Source: Firmicutes bacterium UBA5389
GTDB lineage: Bacteria > Bacillota > DTU025
Assembly (NCBI GenBank): GCA_002409965.1
Contig: DHON01000095.1
Span: 29,523-93,522, forward strand
DNA length: 64,000 nt
Direction of reading: 5' to 3'
The notes beneath the pieces are model-generated. The model had not been told where the DNA came from. It saw nothing but the letters and a program-made list of their open reading frames with translations, and did not search any database. A program made the translations under genes and the position numbers. Positions 51,004 to 62,072 of this stretch are shown here, one piece after another; position 1 is the stretch's first letter; every line of letters starts with the position of its first letter.

Positions 51004-51861
51004 ATGGATTGTAGTATGAGTTCCGGCATGGACTCCGGAGTGGACTGCGAGAAGGTTGCTGACGCGCTTTGCTCCTGGATCAAGGAGCATGTTGAGGCTG
51101 CAGGCTGCCGCGGCATCGTGTTTGGGCTTTCGGGAGGGCTTGACTCGGCTGTAGTCGCCGCCATCGGAATGCGCATCATACCCAATGGGTGCCTAGGAGT
51201 TGTGATGCCGTGCCACTCCGATCCCGAGGACGTAGAGGATGCGCTCGCCTGCGCTCGCGCCTTCAGTCTTCCGGTTGTCGTATGCGACCTCACCTCCCTT
51301 TTCGACCAACACCTCGCCCTCGTTTCCAGCTGCCTGTCGGACGCGGCCGCGAGTCCCGATGCGGCGTTCGCAGCGCCAGCCCTCACTGCAATGGCCGATG
51401 CCGCCGCGAGTATCGATAGGTCCGACCCCAATCGCATCCGGATGGCCCAGGCGAACCTCAAGCCCCGTCTGAGGATGACCGTGCTCTACTACTACGCCAA
51501 CCTCCTCAGTCGTCTGGTAGTCGGCACCACAAACCGGAGCGAACTCACCGTGGGCTATTTCACAAAACACGGTGACGGCGGATCCGACATCATGCCCCTT
51601 GCCGGCCTAGTGAAGTGGCAGGTCCGGGAACTCGCCTCGTATCTGGGCGTGCCCCGGCACATAGTCGAGAAGCCCCCCACGGCCGGGCTGTGGAGCGGCC
51701 AGACCGACGAGGGCGAGATGGGCATCTCCTATGCTGAGCTGGACCATTACATACTCACCGGCGAGGCCGATGATACGGTGCGGCAGCGGGTCGATTCCCT
51801 AAACCGCGCCGCCCAGCACAAACTGACGCGACCACCGGTGCCGCAGATTTTGCCGGACTGA
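51004..51861 (+). CDS. nadE: NAD+ synthetase (ammonia-dependent type)
   Basis: A 285-residue NadE. FGLSGGLDSAVVAAIG is the PP-loop, then QANLKPRLRMTVLYYYAN, VVGTTNRSELTVGYFTKHGDGGSDIMPLAGLVKWQVRELASYLGVP and KPPTAGLWSGQTDEGEMGISYAELD. It amidates deamido-NAD with ammonia; there is no glutaminase domain. An Ala-rich insertion near 110-135 enlarges it slightly. ATG 51004 follows GAGGTG by seven bases. Confidence 0.95.
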   Translation: MDCSMSSGMDSGVDCEKVADALCSWIKEHVEAAGCRGIVFGLSGGLDSAVVAAIGMRIIPNGCLGVVMPCHSDPEDVEDALACARAFSLPVVVCDLTSLFDQHLALVSSCLSDAAASPDAAFAAPALTAMADAAASIDRSDPNRIRMAQANLKPRLRMTVLYYYANLLSRLVVGTTNRSELTVGYFTKHGDGGSDIMPLAGLVKWQVRELASYLGVPRHIVEKPPTAGLWSGQTDEGEMGISYAELDHYILTGEADDTVRQRVDSLNRAAQHKLTRPPVPQILPD

Positions 51862-51875
51862 GAACCTAGGGGGGG

Positions 51876-51910
51876 GGCCCGGGCGGCACCGACTGACGCA
51901 CGCCCGGGCC
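51876..51910. terminator. Strong hairpin between convergent genes, without a T tract
   Basis: GGCCCGGGCG (51876-51885) and CGCCCGGGCC (51901-51910) form a perfect 10 bp stem with a 15-base loop. CCTAGG occurs on both flanks. It lies between the ends of nadE (+) and the ABC permease (-). No T tract follows on either strand, so intrinsic termination is uncertain; it may protect the 3' ends. Confidence 0.45.
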
Positions 51911-51915
51911 AAGGC

Positions 51916-53100
51916 CTAGGACCCGTACAGCAGCGTCTCCCTGCTGAACATCTTCATAGCCACCGGCAACAGCACAGCCGCCGCGGCCACGCTCCCAGCA
52001 GCGGACAGGGCGATCGCGTCCCACTGGAGCCCGCCGGCCTGCACCATCCTGCCCAGGGCCGCAAACGGGCCGTAGACCGGTATCAGGCACGGCCACAGCG
52101 CCCTGGCCGGGGAAAATGCAGCTACGAACCCTGGGATCATCACCCCGAACATAAGCGGGGTGGCGCCTGACTGCGCGTCACGGAACGTGCGCGCCCTCAC
52201 GCTCATCATCATCTGGGCAACTCCCACGACCAGAGCGAGCGGAATGCCCGTCAGGAGCGATCCTGTGAGCACGAATCCCGGCAACCCGGTACTCCCGGCC
52301 ATGCTAGGCGGCATGACGTTGCTCACCACCCAGAACGCGGTCACCGTGAGAACCAGAGGGATCAGGGATATGGTGAACACCGCCCCCAGCTTGCCGCAGA
52401 GAATAGACCCATCGGACGCGGGCGTCGCCAGGAGCGACTCAAGAGTGCCGCGCTCCTTCTCCCCGGCTGTCACGTCGATCGCCACGAACAGGCCGCCCTG
52501 CGCCACGATAACCGCAACAAGTATGGGCAGGTAGAAAGACGCGAAGAAAGCCCCAAGTTGCTCCGGTGTGGCCAGGTTCTCCGCGTTGAGCACTACCGGA
52601 ACTAGAACAGACTGATCAATATCGCGGGCCGCCATCCGCTCGGCCACGACAGCCTGGTTGTACGTGCTCACAGCCAGCTGCAGACGGCTGTCGGAAAACC
52701 CTCCCCCGAAGATGCCGCCGGCGGTCGAATTGGTAAGCAGTCGCACAGATGCCGGGCGCTCCTCCGCCACATCCCCTGCGAACCCGGGCTCGAACACCAG
52801 CCCCGACTCCTTCTTCGCCTTCTCGATGACGGCTTCAAGGTCACCTTCGTATTCCTCCAGTGTGATGCCGTATCTGCTCATCACTTCCAGCAGCTTGACG
52901 TCAGCGAATTCGATGCCCTGGGTAGGGATAGTGAGCGGTTTCTCGCTCCGCGCGGTCATCGCCTTGTTCATCATAGGCGTGAAGCTGGCGTAGAAGATCC
53001 CTATTATCAGCGGAATCACGATGGCCTGCGTCATACCCTTCCGGTCGCGCACTGTGTCCATGATCTCTTTGCGCCATATGTTCAACACGTCTCTCAGCAT
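51916..53100 (-). CDS. ABC-2-type permease (NatB-like)
   Basis: A 394-residue membrane protein: helix near the N-terminus (KGMTQAIVIPLIIGIFYASF), a large extracytoplasmic segment (about 50-200), then five to six C-terminal helices with GGLFVAIDVTAGEKERGTLESLLATPASDGSILCGKLGAVF, the NatB-type signature. It is the membrane half of an exporter with the ATPase 19 bases upstream; Na+ or a drug-like molecule is typical cargo. ATG 53100 has GGTGAGAGAT upstream; the longer frame to 53178 overlaps the ATPase gene. Confidence 0.88.
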   Translation of the reverse strand: MLRDVLNIWRKEIMDTVRDRKGMTQAIVIPLIIGIFYASFTPMMNKAMTARSEKPLTIPTQGIEFADVKLLEVMSRYGITLEEYEGDLEAVIEKAKKESGLVFEPGFAGDVAEERPASVRLLTNSTAGGIFGGGFSDSRLQLAVSTYNQAVVAERMAARDIDQSVLVPVVLNAENLATPEQLGAFFASFYLPILVAVIVAQGGLFVAIDVTAGEKERGTLESLLATPASDGSILCGKLGAVFTISLIPLVLTVTAFWVVSNVMPPSMAGSTGLPGFVLTGSLLTGIPLALVVGVAQMMMSVRARTFRDAQSGATPLMFGVMIPGFVAAFSPARALWPCLIPVYGPFAALGRMVQAGGLQWDAIALSAAGSVAAAAVLLPVAMKMFSRETLLYGS

Positions 53101-53119
53101 CGTATCTCTCACCCCCTGC

Positions 53120-53923
53120 TCACCTTGTACGTCCGCTGGCGTTCCTGTCGCCGCTGGCGTTGCCGTTGCCGTCGGCATTGGCGTACTCGCTCACCAAGAG
53201 GCCCTGTGCCCCGCCTGCTAAAGCCACAAACGCATCCTCTAGGCTATCGCATCCAGTCTTCTCGATGAGCTCAGCCGGACTGCCGAACGCCGCGATGCGG
53301 CCGCGGATTATTATCGCCACCCGGTCGCAAAGCTTGGCCGCCTCATCCATATAGTGCGTAGTGAACAGCACACAATGGCCCCTGTCGCGCAGCATTCGGA
53401 TGACATCGCGCGTCTCGCGCACGGCCATCACATCCAAACCGCTGGTAGGCTCGTCCATTATCACGTTCCTCGGGTCATGCACGAGGGCGCGGCCGAGGAT
53501 CACCTTCTGCCTCTGCCCGCGGCTGAAGCCCTGCGTCTTGCGATCCGCGAACTCGCCCATGCCCAACATATCGATGACCGCCTGCGCCCGCGCGCTCAAA
53601 TCAGGACCGGAAAGGCCATAGAAGCCTCCGAAATACGTGAAATGCTCGCGCGGCGTGAGTCGCGGGTATGTTCCGCTCGAGTCGGTCTGCACGCCGAGCG
53701 CCCTGCGAACCGCGGCCGGATCCTGCCTCACATCGTGGCCGTCTACGATCACAGTGCCTCGCATGGGCCGGATCAGCCCGCATATCATCCTGAGAGTGGT
53801 AGTCTTGCCCGCTCCGTTCGGGCCCAGCAGCCCGGTTACCTGTCCATCGGGGCATTCGAAATTCACCCCGTCCACTGCCCGGACCTCGCCGTAATGCTTC
53901 ACAAGATCCCGCACCTCGATCAA
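53120..53923 (-). CDS. ABC transporter ATPase (NatA-like)
   Basis: A 267-residue ABC ATPase: Walker A GLLGPNGAGKTTTLRMI, signature FSRGQRQKVILGRALV, Walker B NVIMDEPTSGLD, and TTHYMDEAAKLCDRVAII. The protein ends in a low-complexity tail (ANADGNGNASGDRNASGRT) encoded by a six-base repeat. The TTG at 53923 begins directly with IEVRDLVKHYG, the usual start, and has a GGTGGG upstream. Confidence 0.92.
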   Translation of the reverse strand: MIEVRDLVKHYGEVRAVDGVNFECPDGQVTGLLGPNGAGKTTTLRMICGLIRPMRGTVIVDGHDVRQDPAAVRRALGVQTDSSGTYPRLTPREHFTYFGGFYGLSGPDLSARAQAVIDMLGMGEFADRKTQGFSRGQRQKVILGRALVHDPRNVIMDEPTSGLDVMAVRETRDVIRMLRDRGHCVLFTTHYMDEAAKLCDRVAIIIRGRIAAFGSPAELIEKTGCDSLEDAFVALAGGAQGLLVSEYANADGNGNASGDRNASGRTR

Positions 53924-54179
53924 CCAGTCCCACCGCCCTTTCCAGTCTGCGCCCGGTTCCGACCGCTCGCGCTCTCCGCCCCGTCTTATTCGTCTCCCAG
54001 CACAGGGATTCCTTCACACTCCCGTCCGCCTCAGTCCTGTGCCCGCACCGGCGATGACACCGTTGATAGCATATGAATAAGGAGGACATGCGGACATTGT
54101 ATTGAATAACCCGTCCATATGGGCGATCGCGGTCGCGCCGTATGGCGCCGCGCCGCCGCGCCATACGGAGTTGTAGCCA
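53924..54179. other. Divergent region between the ABC exporter and the DUF4129 operon
   Basis: It must contain promoters for both directions. The stretch 54060-54115 is AT-rich, with TTGATA on the plus strand at 54062-54067, but no complete promoter can be chosen. GC-rich short palindromes (GGCGCCGCGCCGCC type) lie at 54140-54165. Confidence 0.35.
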
Positions 54180-55205
54180 TTGATCAATAGAAACACGCTT
54201 CTTGCTCTGATGCTGGCCGTGATGTGCATGGGAGCGCTTGTCCTGGCAGGCCTGGCCCTCTCATCACAGGCCCTCCCGCACTATCCGGGCATAGATCCGC
54301 TCTCCGCAAGCCGCGCCGGCACCATCGTCTTCGCGATCTGGGCCGGCACAGCGGTGTTGTTTGTCGCGGCGGTGATAGCATTCGCCATCGCCGAGCGCCG
54401 CGCCGGTAGAACGCGCTCCATTCTTAACCTGCCCAAGACGCGCTCGCTCCTGGCCTGGCTCCTGCTGGCGCTCGCCCTCCTCACGGCACTGGCTCTCATG
54501 GATAGCAAGCCAGTACCCCAAGAGCAACAGGATGACGAGGTGGAAAAGTCCTTCCCCCCCACCGACCTGGATAGACCTGTCCAGCAGCCGCCAAAGCGGC
54601 AGCCGCAGCCCAGTCCCGGCAGCAAACCTGCCGCGCAACCTGCGCCCAGCGCATCCTGGCCTTGGGCAGTGTATGGCGTTGTCCTTGCGGCGCTGGCCCT
54701 AGCGGGAGTTGGGGTCGCGCTCACGCTGGGCCGAAAGCGCAGACCGCCGGAGGTCCCGCCCGAGGCGCCATGCGAATCCGCTGACGATCAGGAGGACGCC
54801 TCAGCCTTGCCCGACGAGGAGGCTTTCCATGCTATTGAGCAGGAGCCCGACCCGCGCACTGCCGTGATCATATGCTATCGCCTATTCCAGTCGCTGCTGG
54901 AGCAGGCAGACGTGCCGATCCGGACACATCACACGCCCGATGAATGCGCTCGAATGGCCATCCGCAGCCTGCAGCTGCCGCGCCGCGCGACGTTCCGGCT
55001 GGTGAACACGTACAGCAGAGCGCGGTTCAGCGAGCACCGCATCTTGGAATCGCACAAGAGCGCGGCGCTGGCCGACGCGCGCCAGATCGCATCCATCGTC
55101 CGCGACCGCATGGCCGAAGCAGCGCGATCGGCCGAGTCAGCCGAGTCAGCCGAGCCAGCCGAGCCAAAGGAGGTGCCCAACACTGTCTCTTCTGGGGCCG
55201 AATGA
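54180..55205 (+). CDS. Membrane protein with C-terminal DUF4129
   Basis: A 341-residue protein. Hydrophobic helices at about 8-30, 48-70, 90-107 and 158-180; a Pro/Gln/Ser-rich linker (about 125-155); then a cytoplasmic C-terminal DUF4129-like region (DPRTAVIICYRLFQSLLEQADVPIRTHHTPDECARMA followed by a Tyr/Arg helix). DUF4129 is usually fused to or encoded next to transglutaminase-like TgpA proteins and MoxR/DUF58 genes, as here. The TTG at 54180 has GGAG nine bases upstream. The end is a Ala/Glu/Ser repeat (AESAESAEPAEP). Confidence 0.8.
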   Translation: MINRNTLLALMLAVMCMGALVLAGLALSSQALPHYPGIDPLSASRAGTIVFAIWAGTAVLFVAAVIAFAIAERRAGRTRSILNLPKTRSLLAWLLLALALLTALALMDSKPVPQEQQDDEVEKSFPPTDLDRPVQQPPKRQPQPSPGSKPAAQPAPSASWPWAVYGVVLAALALAGVGVALTLGRKRRPPEVPPEAPCESADDQEDASALPDEEAFHAIEQEPDPRTAVIICYRLFQSLLEQADVPIRTHHTPDECARMAIRSLQLPRRATFRLVNTYSRARFSEHRILESHKSAALADARQIASIVRDRMAEAARSAESAESAEPAEPKEVPNTVSSGAE

Positions 55206-55233
55206 ACATGACCAGTTCGCGGACTTTGTCCAC

Positions 55234-55731
55234 ATGTTGCTAGCCATGTCAGTCCTCATCGTACTGTTTATGGACATCTACCGTCTCAATCCAGTCTGGG
55301 CAAAGTCGTACACCATACGTATGGCCGGCTTGAGCTTGATCTACGCTGGGTACATCAGGGCTTGGCGGCTCGCCCGTCCATCGGTGGAGAGGCCCGCATC
55401 GTGGACTACGCGCCCAAAGCGCCGCTTCTGGGACTGGTTCGATTCGCTGCTACCCTGGCGCAAGAAGCCCGAAGCGCCGCTCAAAGTGTGCCCGGAGTAC
55501 GACACTCTGTACCGGCAGCTCCAGATGTCCATGAGGCGCGGCCGCTACTTCGCGCGCTTCTTGGAGGAGCACGGCGCCCCGCCGGAAACAGTGGAGTATG
55601 CCAAGAGCATCGTCCGGCATGGCAGCGCCAACGACGGCCTCACGCGCGAGCAAGCATCATCGATACTCGACGCTCTCGATGCGTCCAGCGCTTTCGACGC
55701 TTCTGATACCAAAAGGGGGTCGCTACTATGA
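55234..55731 (+). CDS. Small membrane-anchored protein of the MoxR operon, function unknown
   Basis: At least 165 residues: a hydrophobic N-terminus (MLLAMSVLIVLFMDIYRLN), a basic segment (RPKRRFWDWFDSLLPWRKK) and a helical soluble tail. I do not recognise a family. The ATG at 55234 has no ribosome binding site, whereas a perfect AAAGGAGGTG (55166-55175) lies seven bases before an in-frame CTG at 55183; a CTG start would add SLLGPNEHDQFADFVH-like residues and overlap the DUF4129 gene by 23 bases. The stop overlaps moxR by 4 bases. Confidence 0.6.
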   Translation: MLLAMSVLIVLFMDIYRLNPVWAKSYTIRMAGLSLIYAGYIRAWRLARPSVERPASWTTRPKRRFWDWFDSLLPWRKKPEAPLKVCPEYDTLYRQLQMSMRRGRYFARFLEEHGAPPETVEYAKSIVRHGSANDGLTREQASSILDALDASSAFDASDTKRGSLL

Positions 55732-56699
55732 CTGTGCACGCGCCCACAATCGTCTGGGCCTGCGAGAAGTGCCACGAAGTCGTCTCCGCCGCGGCGGCGG
55801 TGATAGTGGGAAAGGACGAGCAGCTGGAGTTGATCTTGACGGCCCTCATATCCGGCGGGCACGTCCTGCTCGAAGACGTGCCGGGGGTGGCCAAGACCCT
55901 GGCCGCACAGGCCTTCGCTCAAGCCCTCGGGCTGGATTTTCGCCGCATCCAGTTCGTTCCCGACCTCCTGCCGGGCGATATCATGGGCAGTTTCATATAC
56001 GACTCCCGCGCAGAGTCGTTCAAGTTCATGAAGGGACCGATCTTCGCCAACCTCATTCTGGCAGACGAGATCAACCGCGGCACGCCCAAGACCCAGTCCG
56101 CCCTGCTCGAGGCCATGCAGGAGCAGCAGGTCACTGTGGAGGGCCAGAGCTTCGCCCTCGACAGCCCTTTCATGGTGATCGCAACCCAGAACCCGCTGGA
56201 GTTCGAGGGCACCTACCCGCTTCCCGAGGCGCAGATCGACAGGTTCATCTCCCGTCTCAGCATGGGGTACCCATCGCCAGAAGCTGAGTGCGAGATCCTG
56301 GCGCGAAGGCAGGCCCGGCAGGCAGATGTCGTAACACTCTCGCCTGTCCTCGGCAAGCACGACTTCCTTGAGATACAGCGGGCCATCGAAACGGTCCACG
56401 TCAGCCCCGATATTCAAGGCTACATCGTGCAGATAGTCGTCAAAACGCGCGAAGACCGCCGGGCGCAGCTGGGCGCATCGCCCCGCGGCAGCCTGGCCCT
56501 TTTCAAGCTGTCGCGATCGCGTGCGTTAATGCAGGGGCGCGATTTCGTGACGCCCGACGATGTGAAGGCCGTGGCCGTGCCGGGCCTGGCACACCGGATA
56601 CTCCTCCGGCCCGAGCTGTGGGCGGAACGCATATCCGGAGAGACCATTGTGCGGGATGCGCTGGAAGAGGTGCCGGTGCCCAAGGCGGACTGGAGGTGA
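55728..56699 (+). CDS. MoxR-family AAA+ ATPase
   Basis: A 323-residue MoxR ATPase: Walker A HVLLEDVPGVAKTLAAQAFA, FVPDLLPGDIMGSFIYD, Walker B NLILADEINRGTPKTQSALLEAMQEQQVTVEG, sensor 1 VIATQNPLEFEGTYPLPEAQIDRF. MoxR proteins work as chaperones for complexes containing VWA-type partners such as the DUF58 protein encoded next. N-terminus carries a CEKC pair. Coupled to the preceding gene (ATGA). Confidence 0.94.
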   Translation: MTVHAPTIVWACEKCHEVVSAAAAVIVGKDEQLELILTALISGGHVLLEDVPGVAKTLAAQAFAQALGLDFRRIQFVPDLLPGDIMGSFIYDSRAESFKFMKGPIFANLILADEINRGTPKTQSALLEAMQEQQVTVEGQSFALDSPFMVIATQNPLEFEGTYPLPEAQIDRFISRLSMGYPSPEAECEILARRQARQADVVTLSPVLGKHDFLEIQRAIETVHVSPDIQGYIVQIVVKTREDRRAQLGASPRGSLALFKLSRSRALMQGRDFVTPDDVKAVAVPGLAHRILLRPELWAERISGETIVRDALEEVPVPKADWR

Positions 56700-56705
56700 C
56701 CCCGC

Positions 56706-58061
56706 TTGCGCACGCATCTGGCCGGCAAAACCTATGCCTATATCGCAATCTCCGGCACGCTCATCGCAGCCGCCATGCTGACCAGCAGGATCGAGCTGTT
56801 CATGCTGGTAATGCCGCTCATCCTGGTCCTGCTGACGCTGGCGTTTGAGGCAGGCGCGCCTGAGCCCAGCTATGAAATACACACCGAACTCGAGGCCGAT
56901 CGGTGCTTTGAAGGCGACACTGCAACAGCGTGTGTGACTATCTCAGCCGCGTCAAACATCCCCCTGCTCGATCTGCACGTCATGCTGTGCGACGCTAGCG
57001 ACCACGTGCTCGCCTCGCGCCACTTCGCCATCAGACTGAAGGCCGGCGAAACCCGCACTCTCCACTTCACGCCTGTAATGCCCGCCCGCGGGGTGTTCTA
57101 CGTCGGAGACGTCGTCGCACGAGCCTACACCCGTTCAGGGCTGAAATCCTACGACGACAAGGTGTGGACTGGAGCGGAGTGCATCGTGTACCCGAGGCCG
57201 GATACGATCAACATAGACTGGAGCGTGTCAGCCCGGTCGCGGCAACACGTGGGTGAATCCGCTTCCCGGATGGCGGGAGACGGGCTAGAGGTCTCGGATG
57301 TACGGCTCCATGCGCCCGGCGACCCAATACGCCGCGTCAACTGGCGCGCAACCCTCAGGCATGGTCATCTGTACGTCAACGACAGCCTCCGAGACCGCAA
57401 CATCGACGTAGTGATAGTCATAGACGGTCTGGTTGACGTGGGAGAGCCTCCGCGCTCCTATCTGGACTGTGCGTGCCGGGCCGCCGCCGGCGTTGCGCTG
57501 GCCTTCCTCCGCAACCGCGACAGAGTCGGCGTCATAAGGTACGCAGGCGCGGTAGACTGGGCCGTGCCGCGCCCCGGGCGCAATCAGCTCTACGCAATCC
57601 TAGATCGTCTGGCGCGTGTGCGCACTATCCAGAGCTTCGTGGCGCCGAACATGAGGCTGATTCCAAGGGGGGTGCTTCCCCCGGGTTCGCTAGTCCTTGT
57701 CATCACGCCGCTCCTCGACGACCGGTCCATCCACATGCTGGGCGGGCTGGCCGCCCGCGGCTGCCGGCCGATGGTGCTCTACATATCTCCAATGGGCCTA
57801 GTCGCGCTGATGGAGTCGGCCGACGCAACCGGCGCGTCTGCGTCCACGCGACCGGATCCGGACACCAACGCACTGGCCGAGCGGTGGTGGCGCCTGAAAC
57901 ACAAGGGCAAGATCGCCAAGCTCAGGTCGATGGGCATAGTGGTCGCCGAGTGGGATGGCGCCGGCTCTCTCGACGCCTGCCTCAGCCGCCACTTCGGCGC
58001 CCCGGGCTACGGCGGCGCCCGAGGAGCCTGGCAGAACTCCTCAAGGGGGGCCTGGCTATGA
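56706..58061 (+). CDS. DUF58-domain protein
   Basis: A 451-residue protein: two N-terminal membrane helices (about 9-45), a beta-rich extracytoplasmic-like region (about 50-170), then DUF58 with the hallmark VRLHAPGDPIRRVNWRATLRHGHLYVND and a VWA-like DVVIVIDG. It is the standard partner of MoxR. TTG start, six bases after the moxR stop; upstream ACTGGAGGTGA overlaps the moxR stop and serves as the ribosome binding site. Confidence 0.9.
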   Translation: MRTHLAGKTYAYIAISGTLIAAAMLTSRIELFMLVMPLILVLLTLAFEAGAPEPSYEIHTELEADRCFEGDTATACVTISAASNIPLLDLHVMLCDASDHVLASRHFAIRLKAGETRTLHFTPVMPARGVFYVGDVVARAYTRSGLKSYDDKVWTGAECIVYPRPDTINIDWSVSARSRQHVGESASRMAGDGLEVSDVRLHAPGDPIRRVNWRATLRHGHLYVNDSLRDRNIDVVIVIDGLVDVGEPPRSYLDCACRAAAGVALAFLRNRDRVGVIRYAGAVDWAVPRPGRNQLYAILDRLARVRTIQSFVAPNMRLIPRGVLPPGSLVLVITPLLDDRSIHMLGGLAARGCRPMVLYISPMGLVALMESADATGASASTRPDPDTNALAERWWRLKHKGKIAKLRSMGIVVAEWDGAGSLDACLSRHFGAPGYGGARGAWQNSSRGAWL

Positions 58062-58630
58062 GCAGCAAATGGTGGACGCTTGCGGCGCCGACTGCAGTGT
58101 GCGTCATGACAACGGGCTATGCCGCGATGACGGCGCCCGCATGGTGGATAATCGCGCTCGCAATCGCATCGGCGGTTCTGTGCGCCGCAGGCACCGCCCG
58201 AGGCAGCTTCAGAATCGTTGGATGGAGCGGGGTCGCGGCGATTGCCGCGTGCGCTGCGAGCCTTATCGAGAATCGACCTGTTCACTGGGGAGAGCCCGCT
58301 CTCATGTGCCTTGGCGTCCTGGCCGTGACCGAAATCGGACACATCGTGTGCATAATCCGAACACCCGAGGTGAACCCGTCTTCGATTGCACACGTCAATG
58401 CTGACGCTGAAGACGCGGCATTCACAGCGCTACTGACATCCGTAGCCCTCCGCCTAGCAGCCTCGGGCGCCGTGTCGCTCGGGCTCACACGCCTGTATCT
58501 GGCCGCCGCAGCCTCCGGCGCTCTGCGCGATTCGGATGCATTCTTCATGATGCTCCTTGGCGCCGCTGCAGTGGGAGTGTGCATTTACTGGCTCACACGC
58601 GTTTCCACACAGGATTCTGACACGTTATGA
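58058..58630 (+). CDS. Hypothetical membrane protein of the MoxR/DUF58 operon
   Basis: A 190-residue protein with about six hydrophobic segments. The ATG at 58058 overlaps the DUF58 stop (ATGA), which fixes the start; a much longer frame upstream is an antisense-like extension through the DUF58 gene. I do not recognise a family. Its place as last gene suggests a membrane role with the MoxR/DUF58 pair, where a TgpA-type transglutaminase would normally be found. Confidence 0.7.
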   Translation: MSSKWWTLAAPTAVCVMTTGYAAMTAPAWWIIALAIASAVLCAAGTARGSFRIVGWSGVAAIAACAASLIENRPVHWGEPALMCLGVLAVTEIGHIVCIIRTPEVNPSSIAHVNADAEDAAFTALLTSVALRLAASGAVSLGLTRLYLAAAASGALRDSDAFFMMLLGAAAVGVCIYWLTRVSTQDSDTL

Positions 58631-58699
58631 CGAATATGGAATGGTCGACGGCAGAAGTGTGGTAACTTGTGTCACTCAAATGGATCGGAGGTCTGATGC

Positions 58700-61027
<2,328 letters not shown>

Positions 61028-61064
61028 CAGCGCTGCAGTTGCAGTCACAAAGTAGGAATCCGTG

Positions 61065-61148
61065 ATGAAGATCCCGATTCGAGAGATACTCGTAGCCCTG
61101 CTAACCCTTACCATGTCGGCTGCTCGGTTAGGCCAAGACACTTCTTGA
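61065..61148 (+). CDS. Possible 27-residue hydrophobic peptide
   Basis: The frame MKIPIREILVALLTLTMSAA... lies in the gap between the sensor kinase and metQ and has AGGA at 61053-61056, eight bases before its ATG. Nothing else supports it. Confidence 0.2.
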   Translation: MKIPIREILVALLTLTMSAARLGQDTS

Positions 61149-61155
61149 GAACTAC

Positions 61156-61983
61156 CTAGAACCCCGGGAACAGCGATCCCGCATACTTGTCGGCAGCATG
61201 CCGGCGCACCTTGTCGGAGTGGTACGCCTCCACCAGGTCGAGAAGGGCCTTGTCCTTCTCACGCCCAGCTCTGGCCGCCAGGATATTCACCCAGGGCGAG
61301 TCGGCCTCCTCGCGAACGATCGCATCGCGGCCAGGAACAAAGCCCGCGCTCATGGCGTAATTCGTGTTTATGCAGGCAATGTCGACATCGTCCAGCGCGC
61401 GCGGCAGCTGAGCTGCCTCAAGCTCTACGATCTTGATTCCGAGCGGATTGGACGCGACGTCGAAAACCGTAGCCTTCCACCCCGCGCCCGGCCTCAGCTT
61501 GATCAGACCGGCAGACTCCAGAAGCACTAGCGCTCGCCCGCCATTTGAGGGGTCGTTGGGGATTGCCACAGAGGCGCCCTTGCGAAGCGACGACAGATTC
61601 TTCACCTTCCTAGAGTAGACGCCCATCGGAAAGATGAAGCTGTTGCCGATCTTGACCAGGTTGACCTTCCTGTCGATACAGAACTGCTCCAGGAAGGGAT
61701 AGTGCTGATAGCTATTGACGTCGATCTCGCCCTCCGCAAGAGCCAGGTTGGGGGTAATGTAGTCGGAAAAGACCACGATCTTGAGGATGTAGCCCTTGGC
61801 TTCATAGACCGGCTTCACGATCTCCGCGAGTTCCTCATGAACCCCCGGGGTGACGCCCAAGATGATGGTCGGACCTGCGGCGCCCGCCGCAGTCGGTCCC
61901 CCGGCCGCGACCGGCGCCAGCAACGCCAGCAGTATGAGTGCACAAAGCCCTGCAGATAGAGTCCTGCGTCCGCCGCTTTTCAT
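61156..61983 (-). CDS. metQ: Methionine ABC transporter substrate-binding lipoprotein-like protein MetQ
   Basis: A 275-residue NLPA/MetQ protein: signal region about 1-35, then IILGVTPGVHEELAEIVKPVYEAKGYILKIVVFSDYITPNLALAEGEIDVNSYQHYPFLEQF, the family signature, and AIPNDPSNGGRALVLLESAGLIKL. The signal peptide lacks an obvious lipobox cysteine (ends PVAAGGPTAAGAA), so it may be soluble in the periplasm. It binds D/L-methionine. ATG 61983; last gene of metNIQ under the Met T-box. Confidence 0.93.
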   Translation of the reverse strand: MKSGGRRTLSAGLCALILLALLAPVAAGGPTAAGAAGPTIILGVTPGVHEELAEIVKPVYEAKGYILKIVVFSDYITPNLALAEGEIDVNSYQHYPFLEQFCIDRKVNLVKIGNSFIFPMGVYSRKVKNLSSLRKGASVAIPNDPSNGGRALVLLESAGLIKLRPGAGWKATVFDVASNPLGIKIVELEAAQLPRALDDVDIACINTNYAMSAGFVPGRDAIVREEADSPWVNILAARAGREKDKALLDLVEAYHSDKVRRHAADKYAGSLFPGF

Positions 61984-62072
61984 AGTTGTCTTGCGCCTCC
62001 TTCGTCTCCCATGCGTTCGATGGTCCTCTGTATTCCTCGTCTCCTTGTTCGCCGTGCTTGCCACGCGCGGAA

